From contig JABJQG010000017.1 in NCBI GenBank assembly GCA_018663505.1, forward strand, positions 1-33,361: a DNA stretch of 33,361 nucleotides, given 5' to 3'. The notes beneath the pieces were generated by a model. That model saw only the letters and a program-made list of their open reading frames with translations. It was not told where the DNA came from and did no database searches. Shown in pieces: positions 25,191 to 33,279 of the stretch. Source of the stretch: Pseudobdellovibrionaceae bacterium. Lineage in GTDB: Bacteria; Bdellovibrionota; Bdellovibrionia; Bdellovibrionales; UBA1609. The translations under genes were made by a program, and so were the position numbers. Position 1 is the first letter of the stretch. Each line of letters opens with the position of its first letter.

Positions 25191-25663
25191 ATGAAAAAGT
25201 ATTTAATTAGCGTATTTATTTTATCAACTTTAGCATTGTTTTCCGAAGCGGACTCAGCGCCCTTATTAAAAAAAGTAAGACTCGAAAAATTGGATTAGGT
25301 GTTATTGTAGGTGGTCCAACAGGTATTTCGGGAGTTTACCAACTAAAAAAAGGCGTCAGCATTGATGCCGCATTATCTTTTGGTGGGGGAACTTATTTAC
25401 ACTCAACCTATTTAATTGAAATGCCTAAAAGGCTTGAGGTTGAGGGCGTTAAGATTCCCTGGTATTATGGGGTGGGCGCAAAGCTTGAAATTAAGGGTTC
25501 TGGTAATGATTTGTATTTAGGGCCACGCGCATCCATTGGTTTAAAGAAACTGGTTGAAAGAGAAACCATTGAAGTTTTTGCAGAGGGTTCTGCATACTTA
25601 GATATTACATCTGAGACAAGTTTAAACCTAGATGTAGCTATTGGTGGACGTTTTTACTTTTAA
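25191..25663 (+). pseudogene. Small outer-membrane beta-barrel gene frameshifted at an A7 tract
   Basis: An ATG at 25191 with GAGAGAA upstream opens a frame coding a signal peptide (Met-Lys-Lys-Tyr-Leu-Ile-Ser) that stops at 25296-25298. The continuation lies in the -1 frame from the seven A at 25268-25274 to the TAA at 25661-25663. It is coherent through Leu-Gly-Val-Ile-Val-Gly-Gly-Pro-Thr-Gly-Ile-Ser-Gly and ends in Gly-Gly-Arg-Phe-Tyr-Phe. Joined, the product is about 157 residues, with a barrel pattern and C-terminal Phe like small DUF3996-type outer-membrane proteins. Causes could be a real one-base loss from A8, a sequencing error, transcriptional slippage on the A-run, or -1 ribosomal frameshifting, since A-AAA-AAA-G is a slippery heptamer. 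The rest of the reading frame shows no decay. Confidence 0.8.
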
Positions 25664-25720
25664 CTAGTAACGAATCACTAATCAGTTGTTTATGTAACTA
25701 GCTCGTTAGATACTTCAAAT

Positions 25721-26074
25721 ATGAAAAAAGTAAAACAAATTATTCAATTCTTAAAAGATGTGGCCAATGACCATAGAATACCAGCCCGTGACAAAAAATT
25801 GCTACTTGTATTTATTGGTTTAATCATTTCTCCCATAGATTTTATTCCAGATTGGATTCCAATAATTGGAATCTTGGATGATCTAGTGATCTTATCTATT
25901 GTTTTAGATTATTTTTTTGAATACCTTGATGTGGAAATACTTTTGGACCATTACCCTTTTGGCATGAAGAGTTTTAATTGGTTAAGGAGAACCTCAAAAA
26001 TTATAACGCAATTCACGCCAATGTGGATACGAAATAGAATATGGAAGTTTAAGCCTGATGTATATCGAAAGTGA
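25721..26074 (+). CDS. DUF1232 (YkvA-like) membrane protein
   Basis: The 117-residue protein contains the DUF1232 signature at residues 20-60: Arg-Ile-Pro-Ala-Arg-Asp-Lys, then Ser-Pro-Ile-Asp-Phe-Ile-Pro-Asp-Trp-Ile-Pro and Gly-Ile-Leu-Asp-Asp-Leu in a hydrophobic hairpin. The function of this family is unknown. The C-terminal 45 residues after the domain are basic and aromatic. No clear ribosome-binding site is seen. Confidence 0.85.
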   Translation: MKKVKQIIQFLKDVANDHRIPARDKKLLLVFIGLIISPIDFIPDWIPIIGILDDLVILSIVLDYFFEYLDVEILLDHYPFGMKSFNWLRRTSKIITQFTPMWIRNRIWKFKPDVYRK

Positions 26075-26171
26075 AACAGAGAAAGGTTGATTACTTTGTA
26101 TTAGTTGAGTGAGTCTGGTTTTTCCTGGGTTTATGCTTGTGACTAATAATTCCAGTTGGTACTATTTCTAT

Positions 26172-27722
26172 ATGACTAATGAAAATAATAAAATGACAAT
26201 GATTCAAACAGTGAAGGCCTTTACTAAACCCAGTGTTATAACCATGTTATTTCTTGGGTTCTCAGCAGGTCTTCCCATATTATTAATTTTTTCTTCGCTC
26301 TCTCTTTGGTTAAGAGAGGCCGGGGTGGAAAGATCAGCAGTGACTTTTTTTAGTTGGGCTGCGTTGGGCTACTCCTTTAAATTTGTATGGGCACCTTTAG
26401 TGGACAAGCTGCCAGTTCCAATTTTAACTAAAGCCATGGGGCGAAGAAGATCTTGGTTGTTGGTTTCTCAACTTGCAATTATTTTTGGAATATTAGTTAT
26501 GGCATTTACTGACCCGGCTACGTCTTCATCGGGTCTTACAATTATGGCAATAGGGGCGGTGATTTTAGGTTTTTCATCAGCCACTCAAGATATCTCCATT
26601 GATGCTTATAGAATTGAGTCAGACGCATTAGATATGCAGGCGCTACTTTCATCCACTTATATAGCTGGATATCGTATAGGAATGATTGTTGCTGGTGCTG
26701 GAGCATTATTTCTTGCTAGTTATTTAGGATCTACAAAGGCCAACTATAGCTATTCGGCATGGATGTGGACTTATATAATTATGGCGCTAGTTATGCTCGT
26801 TGGAATTACAACGACATTTTTAATGCCAGAGCCTGATGTTAAGAGCAATAATGAAGTTAAGTACTCTACAGAGGACTACACTCGATTTTTTATTTTATTT
26901 CTGCTGATCACGGCCTCCTTCATAGCCTTTTTTCTTGGTTTTAAAACGCCAATTGGTCAACTAAAAGAATTTTTAGCATCCATACTAGGTAAAGGTTTGG
27001 GCTACTTTATAGGTGAAGTTATTCGCTTAAGCGCGGCCCTTGCAGGTACATTTGTTTCTACAAAACTGATTTTAAAAACAAATATTGTAAACAAAGAGAT
27101 GGTTACTCAAACTTATGTGGCTCCTATTAAGGATTTTTTTGATAGATATGGGCGATCAGCAGCATTGTTGTTACTGTCCTTGGTGGGGTTATATAGAATT
27201 TCAGATATTGTCTTAGGGGTGATATCTAATGTTTTTTATCAAGATCTTGGATTTACAAAAAATCAAATTGCTACAATTGTAAAAACCTTTGGTTTAATCA
27301 TGACACTTGTAGGTGGGTTTTTAGGGGGAGTATTAACGGTTCGATTTGGCGTTATGAAGATACTATTTATTGGTGCAGTGTTATCTGCAGCTACTAATTT
27401 ATTATTTATGGCTCTTGCTGAAATGGGCAATAACTTACCTATGCTTTACCTCGTAATTTCTACGGATAACTTAGCCGCAGGGCTGGCCAGTGCTGCATTT
27501 GTGGCTTTTTTATCTGGTTTAGTGAATATATCTTTTACTGCTGTTCAATATGCTATTTTCACATCTCTGATGACGCTTTTGCCAAAAGTTTTAGGTGGCT
27601 ACTCAGGGTCAATGGTAGATAGTTTGGGTTACTCAGGTTTTTTTGCAGCTACTGCTTTGATGGGAGTTCCCGTTTTATACTTAGTGTGGTTAGCTGAGAA
27701 AAAATTAGCTATAAAGAAGTAG
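26172..27722 (+). CDS. AmpG-like MFS permease (muropeptide transporter family)
   Basis: A protein of about 516 residues with 12 or more hydrophobic helices. The N-terminal Leu-Phe-Leu-Gly-Phe-Ser-Ala-Gly-Leu-Pro, then Trp-Leu-Arg-Glu-Ala-Gly-Val, Phe-Lys-Phe-Val-Trp-Ala-Pro-Leu-Val-Asp, Gly-Arg-Arg-Arg-Ser-Trp and Ser-Ala-Thr-Gln-Asp-Ile-Ser-Ile-Asp-Ala-Tyr-Arg are classic AmpG-family motifs. AmpG imports GlcNAc-anhydro-muropeptides for cell-wall recycling. The start is uncertain: no good ribosome-binding site is seen, and in-frame GTG 26109 and ATG 26133, 26172 and 26193 are all possible. I chose 26172, close to where family similarity begins. A central insert (about residues 255-310) with a Lys-rich loop lengthens the middle of the protein. 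Confidence 0.88.
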   Translation: MTNENNKMTMIQTVKAFTKPSVITMLFLGFSAGLPILLIFSSLSLWLREAGVERSAVTFFSWAALGYSFKFVWAPLVDKLPVPILTKAMGRRRSWLLVSQLAIIFGILVMAFTDPATSSSGLTIMAIGAVILGFSSATQDISIDAYRIESDALDMQALLSSTYIAGYRIGMIVAGAGALFLASYLGSTKANYSYSAWMWTYIIMALVMLVGITTTFLMPEPDVKSNNEVKYSTEDYTRFFILFLLITASFIAFFLGFKTPIGQLKEFLASILGKGLGYFIGEVIRLSAALAGTFVSTKLILKTNIVNKEMVTQTYVAPIKDFFDRYGRSAALLLLSLVGLYRISDIVLGVISNVFYQDLGFTKNQIATIVKTFGLIMTLVGGFLGGVLTVRFGVMKILFIGAVLSAATNLLFMALAEMGNNLPMLYLVISTDNLAAGLASAAFVAFLSGLVNISFTAVQYAIFTSLMTLLPKVLGGYSGSMVDSLGYSGFFAATALMGVPVLYLVWLAEKKLAIKK

Positions 27723-27733
27723 TTATAATAAAT

Positions 27734-28666
27734 CTATAGTAATAAGTTTTCGCTAGCTTTTAACATATGACTACCGAACCAAGAAAATGTACGTCCATCT
27801 ATAAACCAAATTTTAGAATGAGGCATGGCCTCAATGAGTTCTTGGGAGTTTTCAGTTTGAAAATGATAGGGCTCCGTGGGGAGAAATAAGACATCAGGAT
27901 TGAGCTTAACCAAATTGTCTAAATCGATAATGGGATAGCGGGGCTCATCGTTAAATACATTAATGAAGCCTAGGTGCTTTAGCCATGACTGAATAAATGT
28001 ATCATTCCCTGCAACCATATAAGGTTTTTTCCATATTAAATAAGCACAGGTTTGACCATTAAATTGCCCCTCAAGATGAGAAAGTTTTTCTAAGGTTTGA
28101 TGAATTAGGTCATAGGCTTCAGTTTTTCGGTTAAAAACTTCAGCGAAAGTTTCTATCATAGAGAGAGAGTCCTCAAAGTCAGTAACATCAGTGATAAAGA
28201 CTTTGTAGTGCTCCTGTAGCCGGCTGATTTCTTCTTGGGTGTTTTCTTCTTTTGAAGCCGCAATCAAATCAGTGTCAAGATTGTAGATATTGTCAAAATT
28301 TAAATTTTTAGTTCCACCTATAATTATGGAGTGCTTGTTAGGCTGAGGGCAGAATTTAGTATGCCCAACAACACAATTTTGTAAGCCTAAATCAATAAAT
28401 GTCTGAGTGATTGAGGGGACTAAGGAAATGACTTTCTTAAACTGTTTATCTACAGCAATATAATTCCCCAATTGATCTTTAATAAAAGAATCTTCAGACA
28501 GGTTAAATCTTCTTTGCGGAGAGGTCAGTTCTATACGTTTTTTATTTATATCTGAGGTTATTGACCAATTTGTAATTTCATTTGGGGTTCTAAGGCACCC
28601 CAAACAAAATTGATTATCTTTAGAATATGTGCAATAGCCATTGCACGAACTTTTTTTTGTATACAT
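27734..28666 (-). CDS. DUF1289 domain fused to a BtuF-like helical-backbone metal/cobalamin-binding domain
   Basis: A 310-residue protein without a signal peptide. Residues 1-50 are a DUF1289-type Cys cluster (C8, C12, C21, C24 in the order C-x3-C-x8-C-x2-C, then Arg-Thr-x-x-Glu-Ile-x-x-Trp). From residue 78 it is a periplasmic-binding-protein class III domain like BtuF: Val-Ile-Ser-Leu-Val-Pro-Ser-Ile-Thr, a Gly-His-Thr-Lys-Phe-Cys loop, Gly-Gly-Thr-Lys-Asn, and a long linking helix. The C-terminal half has Asn-Pro-Asp-Val-Leu-Phe-Leu-Pro-Thr-Glu-Pro. The binding domain is known from B12 and iron-siderophore uptake, but without a signal peptide this copy should be cytoplasmic. The Cys cluster may bind zinc or iron. 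No ribosome-binding site is obvious; the gene follows the lipoprotein gene after 17 nt. Confidence 0.78.
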   Translation of the reverse strand: MYTKKSSCNGYCTYSKDNQFCLGCLRTPNEITNWSITSDINKKRIELTSPQRRFNLSEDSFIKDQLGNYIAVDKQFKKVISLVPSITQTFIDLGLQNCVVGHTKFCPQPNKHSIIIGGTKNLNFDNIYNLDTDLIAASKEENTQEEISRLQEHYKVFITDVTDFEDSLSMIETFAEVFNRKTEAYDLIHQTLEKLSHLEGQFNGQTCAYLIWKKPYMVAGNDTFIQSWLKHLGFINVFNDEPRYPIIDLDNLVKLNPDVLFLPTEPYHFQTENSQELIEAMPHSKIWFIDGRTFSWFGSHMLKASENLLL

Positions 28667-28683
28667 AGAGGTTTACTATGACA

Positions 28684-29247
28684 TTATTTTTTTAAATAGG
28701 CTTCAAGTTTATTTTCAAGACCTGTACTTTTTAAACCGGCGCCCTTAGCAAGGGTCATCAACTTGTTTACATTATTGTCTTTATGTGTTGTTTTTACATG
28801 AGCTGCAAACCAGGCTCCAACGCGATTACCAGAAGAGCAATTTACTAGTACCTTCTCTCCTTTTTTGTGATGTTTCATAAATACAGCTTCAATGGCATTA
28901 ATGTTTTCCTGGGTGATTTCCTTGTTATTAAAAAAGGGAAGATTATAATACTTTAAGCCTAATTTTTCAGCATCATTATTTGGGTTATAACTCAGTTTTT
29001 TGAACTCGGTTTTATTTCTAAGATTTATAACAACAGTTACGCCTTCTTTTTCTTTGAGTTCTTTCAGGTTACTTGCAGTGGGTTGGCCTGACATAAATAC
29101 CTTACCTTTATAGGAGCGGTACTGAAAATTTTTGTTGAAACTTTTCTCTTGAAAAGTGACCTTATTAGAGTGGTCTTTCATATGAGCACATGATGTGATT
29201 ATGCTAAGCGCAAAAAAAGCAATAATCATTTGTGAAATTAATTTCAT
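28684..29247 (-). CDS. Lipoprotein with tyrosine-phosphatase-like (DUF442-type) domain
   Basis: The 187-residue protein has a lipobox Ile-Thr-Ser-Cys (C20) after a hydrophobic stretch, so it should be a membrane-anchored lipoprotein facing the periplasm. The domain resembles the dual-specificity-phosphatase fold of the DUF442/beta-lactamase-hydrolase-like group. It has Tyr-Lys-Gly-Lys-Val-Phe-Met-Ser-Gly-Gln-Pro (about 46-56), Val-Val-Ile-Asn-Leu-Arg, and the P-loop Asn-Cys-Ser-Ser-Gly-Asn-Arg-Val-Gly (C137, R142). The Cys-to-Arg spacing is four residues rather than the five of classic phosphatases, as is usual for DUF442. AAAGGA lies 7 nt before the ATG. The substrate is unknown. Confidence 0.8.
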   Translation of the reverse strand: MKLISQMIIAFFALSIITSCAHMKDHSNKVTFQEKSFNKNFQYRSYKGKVFMSGQPTASNLKELKEKEGVTVVINLRNKTEFKKLSYNPNNDAEKLGLKYYNLPFFNNKEITQENINAIEAVFMKHHKKGEKVLVNCSSGNRVGAWFAAHVKTTHKDNNVNKLMTLAKGAGLKSTGLENKLEAYLKK

Positions 29248-29301
29248 TATATTTTCCTTTGTAAGTAGATTATTAATATTTAGTCCGGTAAAATTATTTC
29301 C

Positions 29302-29913
29302 GTGAGGCGGTTAAAAGTCAAAAATTATCTATTTTTTTTGTTATTGGTGTGTTGTTTTTCTGTAAATGCAAAAACCATTGTTTTTTTGGGAGATTCTTTA
29401 ACCGAAGGTTATGGTATAGCTAAAAAACAAGGCTATGTTGCCCTTGTTGAAAAACAACTGAAAAAAAATGGTTATGTAAAAGTAAAAGTAATCAACGCTT
29501 CTGTTTCAGGCTCCACCTCAGCTAGCGCAGTTTCACGATTAAAATGGTTTTTAAAGGCTAAGCCAGATATATTAGTTTTGGCTTTAGGGGCCAATGACGG
29601 GCTGCGTGGAGTAAATACAAAAGTGACCTTTGAAAATCTTGAAAAAACTATCTTATTAGCTAAAAAAAGTAAGCTAAAGGTCCTATTGCTGGGTTTACGA
29701 ATGCCGCCAAATTATGGGGAGAGTTTTACTCAATCTTTTAAAAAAATATACTATGATTTAGCAAAGAAACACAAATTGGCTTTTGTACCAAAGCTTCTAA
29801 AAGGGGTGGCTGGTGTGAAAAAGTATAATCAAGTGGACGGTATTCACCCAAACGAAGCCGGGCACAAGGTGTTATTTAAAAATATTTATCCCACTTTAAG
29901 GAAATTATTATGA
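29302..29913 (+). CDS. tesA: SGNH-hydrolase esterase / acyl-CoA thioesterase I-like (TesA)
   Basis: The 203-residue protein begins at a GTG and has a signal peptide cleaved near Val-Asn-Ala (about residue 23). All four SGNH blocks are present: Gly-Asp-Ser-Leu with nucleophile S32, Gly70 in Ser-Val-Ser-Gly, Gly-Ala-Asn-Asp with N98, and Asp-Gly-Ile-His-Pro with D179 and H182. TesA is a periplasmic esterase/thioesterase/lysophospholipase. Its stop overlaps the start of the ABC ATPase by four bases (ATGA), giving a tight operon with ybbA and ybbP, the same three genes that are neighbours in E. coli, though divergent there. The start codon lacks a strong ribosome-binding site. Confidence 0.92.
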   Translation: MRRLKVKNYLFFLLLVCCFSVNAKTIVFLGDSLTEGYGIAKKQGYVALVEKQLKKNGYVKVKVINASVSGSTSASAVSRLKWFLKAKPDILVLALGANDGLRGVNTKVTFENLEKTILLAKKSKLKVLLLGLRMPPNYGESFTQSFKKIYYDLAKKHKLAFVPKLLKGVAGVKKYNQVDGIHPNEAGHKVLFKNIYPTLRKLL

Positions 29914-30578
29914 TTCTAGAAGCTAAAAGTATTGAGAAAAGCTTTCTTCAGGGGCAAAAAAAAATATCTGTTTTGAAAAAATTAAATTTATTGGTTGCTG
30001 AGGAAGAAACTGTAGCGATTTTAGGGAAGTCAGGATCTGGTAAGAGCACCCTTCTCAGCCTTCTATCTGGACTAGATACTCCTGATTCAGGGGCATTAAA
30101 TTTATTAGACAAAGATATTTTTCAGATGGATGAGGAGAGCCTAACCCAATTTAGAGCTAATAGCTTAGGTATAGTTTTTCAAAATTTTCATCTTTTGCCA
30201 CACTTAACGGCAAAAGAAAATATTGCATTACCTTTGGAGATTCTTGGCTTGTCTAATGCTAGAGAGAGGTCTCTAGAGTTGTTAAAAAAAGTAGGGCTTT
30301 CAGAAAGAGGAGCGCATCTGCCTAGTCAACTCAGTGGTGGAGAAAAACAGAGAGTGGCTGTTGCACGAGCCTTAGCAGCAAAACCAGGTCTTATTTTAGC
30401 TGACGAGCCCAGTGGTAGTTTAGATGAAGAAACTGGCGAGCAAATTATGGACCTCATTTTTGATTTAGTATCTAAAGAAAAGAGATCAATGATTTTGGTG
30501 ACTCACGATAGAGTTTTAGCGAAAAGATGTTCTCGTCAGCTGGTATTGGAACATGGGGTCTTGAATGCTCTTAGCTAA
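29910..30578 (+). CDS. ybbA: ABC transporter ATP-binding protein YbbA
   Basis: The 222-residue LolD/MacB-type ATPase has Walker A Gly-Lys-Ser-Gly-Ser-Gly-Lys-Ser-Thr (39-47), Q-loop in Val-Phe-Gln-Asn-Phe, signature Leu-Ser-Gly-Gly-Glu-Lys-Gln-Arg, Walker B Leu-Ile-Leu-Ala-Asp-Glu-Pro and H-loop Val-Thr-His-Asp. The assignment to YbbA rests on its place between tesA and a large YbbP-like permease. It overlaps the permease gene by 14 nt, so the two are translationally coupled. The complex probably acts on envelope lipids or lipid-like molecules presented to TesA; this is inference from co-occurrence. Confidence 0.92.
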   Translation: MILEAKSIEKSFLQGQKKISVLKKLNLLVAEEETVAILGKSGSGKSTLLSLLSGLDTPDSGALNLLDKDIFQMDEESLTQFRANSLGIVFQNFHLLPHLTAKENIALPLEILGLSNARERSLELLKKVGLSERGAHLPSQLSGGEKQRVAVARALAAKPGLILADEPSGSLDEETGEQIMDLIFDLVSKEKRSMILVTHDRVLAKRCSRQLVLEHGVLNALS

Positions 30579-33069
30579 ACTAGCCCTCAAGGAGCTATTA
30601 AGGTCAAGAAAGTTTGCTATCTATTTTTTGCTGAATGTTTCGGTAGGACTTTCTGGCTTGATTCTATTAGATAGTTTTAAAACTACTTTTAATGATCATT
30701 TAATGGAGCGTTCAAAAAAATTACTGGGTGCAGATTTCTCGGTGGGTGGTCGGATAAAGTTATCTGACGAAAAAAAACAAAAAATTTATGAAATAATTAA
30801 TGCTAAGAAAAAAGTATCCATTGTGGATATGTTCTCTATGGTTAGAACAAAGGAGACTAGCCGATTAGTGTACTTGAATCAGTTGGACTCAGAGTTTCCC
30901 TTTTACGGAGGTCTGCAATTAAAATCAGGTACATTGGCAAAACAAGTCACTCTAGGTGATGATGAAATCTGGGTGTACCCAGAATTACTGTTTCAATTAA
31001 AACTAGAAATTGGAGAAAGTGTACAAATAGGCACTAGTCATTTTGTGATATCTGATGTTGTGGCCGATGATCCTGCGCAAACATTTCAGATGGGCTCCAT
31101 TGCTCCAAAATTATTTATATCAAGTGCTGGCATAAAAAAAGCAAATCTAATGAAAAAAGGGTCTACAGCTTTTTATACCACATACTACCAAACTCCAGCT
31201 CCTATTTCTGAAGCACAAGAACAGCAAATTATTGAACTTGTTGATGATACTGCGTTGCGTGTGACAACACCTTTAAAGGCATCAGAGCAAGTGGGCCGCA
31301 TGATTAATTATTTATCTGATTTCCTGGGGCTGGTCTCACTGGTGGCTTTATTTTTATCTATTGTTGGAATTTTTTATCTCTATCGATCCTACCTATTTAG
31401 TAAGCGAAAAACTTTTGCCGTACTAAAATCCATAGGTATGAGTAATAAAATGATTTTTAGTTCACAGCTGTGGCATATAGGTTTTCTCACCATTACTGGT
31501 ACCTTTTTTTCCGTTGGCATAAGTGCGCTTTTATTGTTCTTTGCAAATCAATTGATTCAACAGGTACTTCCTTTTGATTTAGTTTTAGCACCTCAGCTAA
31601 GGTCTGTTGGTCTTGGACTTGGTGTTGGTATTTTGGGAGTATATTTCGTAAGTATTCCCTTAATCCTGGGAAGCTTAAGGGAGAAAGCATCGGTTTTGTT
31701 TCAAGAGGGGCAGGATTCAGGAGTTAGTCTTCTTAAAATTAATTTTGTTAATTACCTTCCCTTACTTAGCTTTTTCTTACTTCTTAGTATTTTCGTTAGT
31801 CACTCTATTAAGATTGGACTAATTTTTATGGGAATATTATTTACTCTTTTTATCACTTTATACCCCATTTTAAATTTTATACTTTCAAAGAGTGAACAGA
31901 AATTCAAATTTAAAAAACTTGAGCATACCTTAAGTTTTCGTTATTTAACTAGGTATCGTTTGAGCACAATTTCAATATTTTTAGCGTTGTTTTTTGGTAG
32001 CCTAATGATGAATTTCATCCCATCCTTGCAGACCAGTTTACAAAATGAGTTAGATGGAGGAATGTCTGGAAATGCTCCCAGCTTGTTTTTGTTTGATATC
32101 CAGGAAGAACAAGTTTCTGACCTTAAAGATTTTGTGAAAAATAGAAAGCAAAAGCTATTATCCTTATCGCCACTCATTCGTTCTCGTCTGACGTTTATTA
32201 ACGGTGAGCCACTTATAATAGACAATAAAAAAGCCCTTACAAGAGAAGGGGAGCGAGAGAAGCGATTTCAAAACAGAGGTATAAATCTCACTTACAGACA
32301 GGGGACATACCAGGATGAAAAAATCGTTAAAGGAAACTCCTTGTCAATTTATAGCGGAGAAGGCTTGCCTGATATCAGTTTAGAGCAACGTTACGCAGAT
32401 CGTATTGGAGTGAACATTGGGGATGAGCTTACTTTTGATATTATGGGGATAGAGCAAAAGGCCATAGTAAAAAATATTAGGCGAGTACGTTGGACAAGTT
32501 TTCAGCCTAATTTTTTTATTTCCTTTGCTGAAGGAGTTTTAGACAATGCTCCAAAAACATTTTTAGCTGCTATTCCTAAAATGACGGAGCTACAGAAAGC
32601 TGAAGTGCAGCGGGATTTATATGATGAATTTCCAAATGTTTCAGCAGTTGATCTGGACCGACTTGTTGAGAAAATTAGATCTATTTTGGGGCAAATGAGC
32701 ATGGCCCTAAAGGTGATGAGCCTGCTTGTTATTTTGGTAGGTATCATGGTGGTTTATGCCTTAGTTAATCATCAACTTTCAGAGCGCATGAAAGACCTTA
32801 TGTTGTTGAAAGTACTTGGTTTAAGTATAACTAAAATTGAAGTTATGGTTATGAATGAGTTTTTAATGATCTCATTAGTGGCTTCAAGTTTCGGTGCATT
32901 TTTTGGGTTGCTAGTAGCTTATATTTTTTCCGCACAATTTTTTGAAGGTTTGTGGGAGCTTGAATTTCAGACACCTTTAATAAGTATCTTTGCTATTACT
33001 GTAATATGTTCTTTAGTTAGTTTCTTCACTTCTAAGGTGGCTTTGTATAGGAAGAATTATGAGTTTTAG
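30565..33069 (+). CDS. ybbP: ABC transporter permease YbbP (large FtsX/MacB superfamily)
   Basis: The 834-residue protein (E. coli YbbP is 804) has the duplicated architecture of this subfamily: an N-terminal helix and periplasmic domain, then FtsX-type helices (about 250-370). A second block follows from about residue 395 with another periplasmic domain (about 480-690) and the C-terminal FtsX helices containing Glu-Arg-Met-Lys-Asp-Leu-Met-Leu-Leu-Lys-Val-Leu-Gly. The first FtsX block carries the matching Lys-Arg-Lys-Thr-Phe-Ala-Val-Leu-Lys-Ser-Ile-Gly coupling loop. It starts inside ybbA. Two FtsX units in one chain pair with a YbbA dimer. No intrinsic terminator is obvious downstream. Confidence 0.92.
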   Translation: MLLAKLALKELLRSRKFAIYFLLNVSVGLSGLILLDSFKTTFNDHLMERSKKLLGADFSVGGRIKLSDEKKQKIYEIINAKKKVSIVDMFSMVRTKETSRLVYLNQLDSEFPFYGGLQLKSGTLAKQVTLGDDEIWVYPELLFQLKLEIGESVQIGTSHFVISDVVADDPAQTFQMGSIAPKLFISSAGIKKANLMKKGSTAFYTTYYQTPAPISEAQEQQIIELVDDTALRVTTPLKASEQVGRMINYLSDFLGLVSLVALFLSIVGIFYLYRSYLFSKRKTFAVLKSIGMSNKMIFSSQLWHIGFLTITGTFFSVGISALLLFFANQLIQQVLPFDLVLAPQLRSVGLGLGVGILGVYFVSIPLILGSLREKASVLFQEGQDSGVSLLKINFVNYLPLLSFFLLLSIFVSHSIKIGLIFMGILFTLFITLYPILNFILSKSEQKFKFKKLEHTLSFRYLTRYRLSTISIFLALFFGSLMMNFIPSLQTSLQNELDGGMSGNAPSLFLFDIQEEQVSDLKDFVKNRKQKLLSLSPLIRSRLTFINGEPLIIDNKKALTREGEREKRFQNRGINLTYRQGTYQDEKIVKGNSLSIYSGEGLPDISLEQRYADRIGVNIGDELTFDIMGIEQKAIVKNIRRVRWTSFQPNFFISFAEGVLDNAPKTFLAAIPKMTELQKAEVQRDLYDEFPNVSAVDLDRLVEKIRSILGQMSMALKVMSLLVILVGIMVVYALVNHQLSERMKDLMLLKVLGLSITKIEVMVMNEFLMISLVASSFGAFFGLLVAYIFSAQFFEGLWELEFQTPLISIFAITVICSLVSFFTSKVALYRKNYEF

Positions 33070-33116
33070 GGTTTATTGGGGTTGAATTTGAAGATTTGGT
33101 AGCTAAAGAGATGATC

Positions 33117-33279
33117 TTTCCGTCCGTGGGAGATCGAGGCTGGCCGCCTCGAGCACTGCAATCTAATGGCATCGTGCCATTAGATCTATTAAAATATTAA
33201 TATTCGAGACAAACTGAATCTATTTCTTTCAATAGATTCCCCCACACGACGTGGGGGAATTGGCAGGTTCGGGCCGCCC
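33117..33279. repeat. Hairpin-rich inverted-repeat element, REPIN-like (right copy)
   Basis: The layout is the same as at 70-229 but inverted. A 7-bp stem lies at 33134-33140/33146-33152 (TCGAGGC) and an 11-bp stem at 33161-33171/33175-33185 (ATCTAATGGCA, 3-nt loop). An AT-rich spacer follows, then a 10-bp stem at 33236-33245/33251-33260 (ATTCCCCCAC). The first two stems differ in sequence from the left copy (CAGGGGC and ATTCTCCCAC) but remain fully paired, while the linkers (TGGGAGATC, GCAAT, ATCTAT) are conserved. The inner module is again interrupted by the insertion-sequence end. Confidence 0.65.

Noticed and set aside
25268-25274. Calling the A7 site a proven programmed -1 frameshift
   Set aside because: The heptamer fits, but no downstream pseudoknot or stimulatory hairpin is evident and the gene type is not one where such frameshifting is known. 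A lost A is equally likely.
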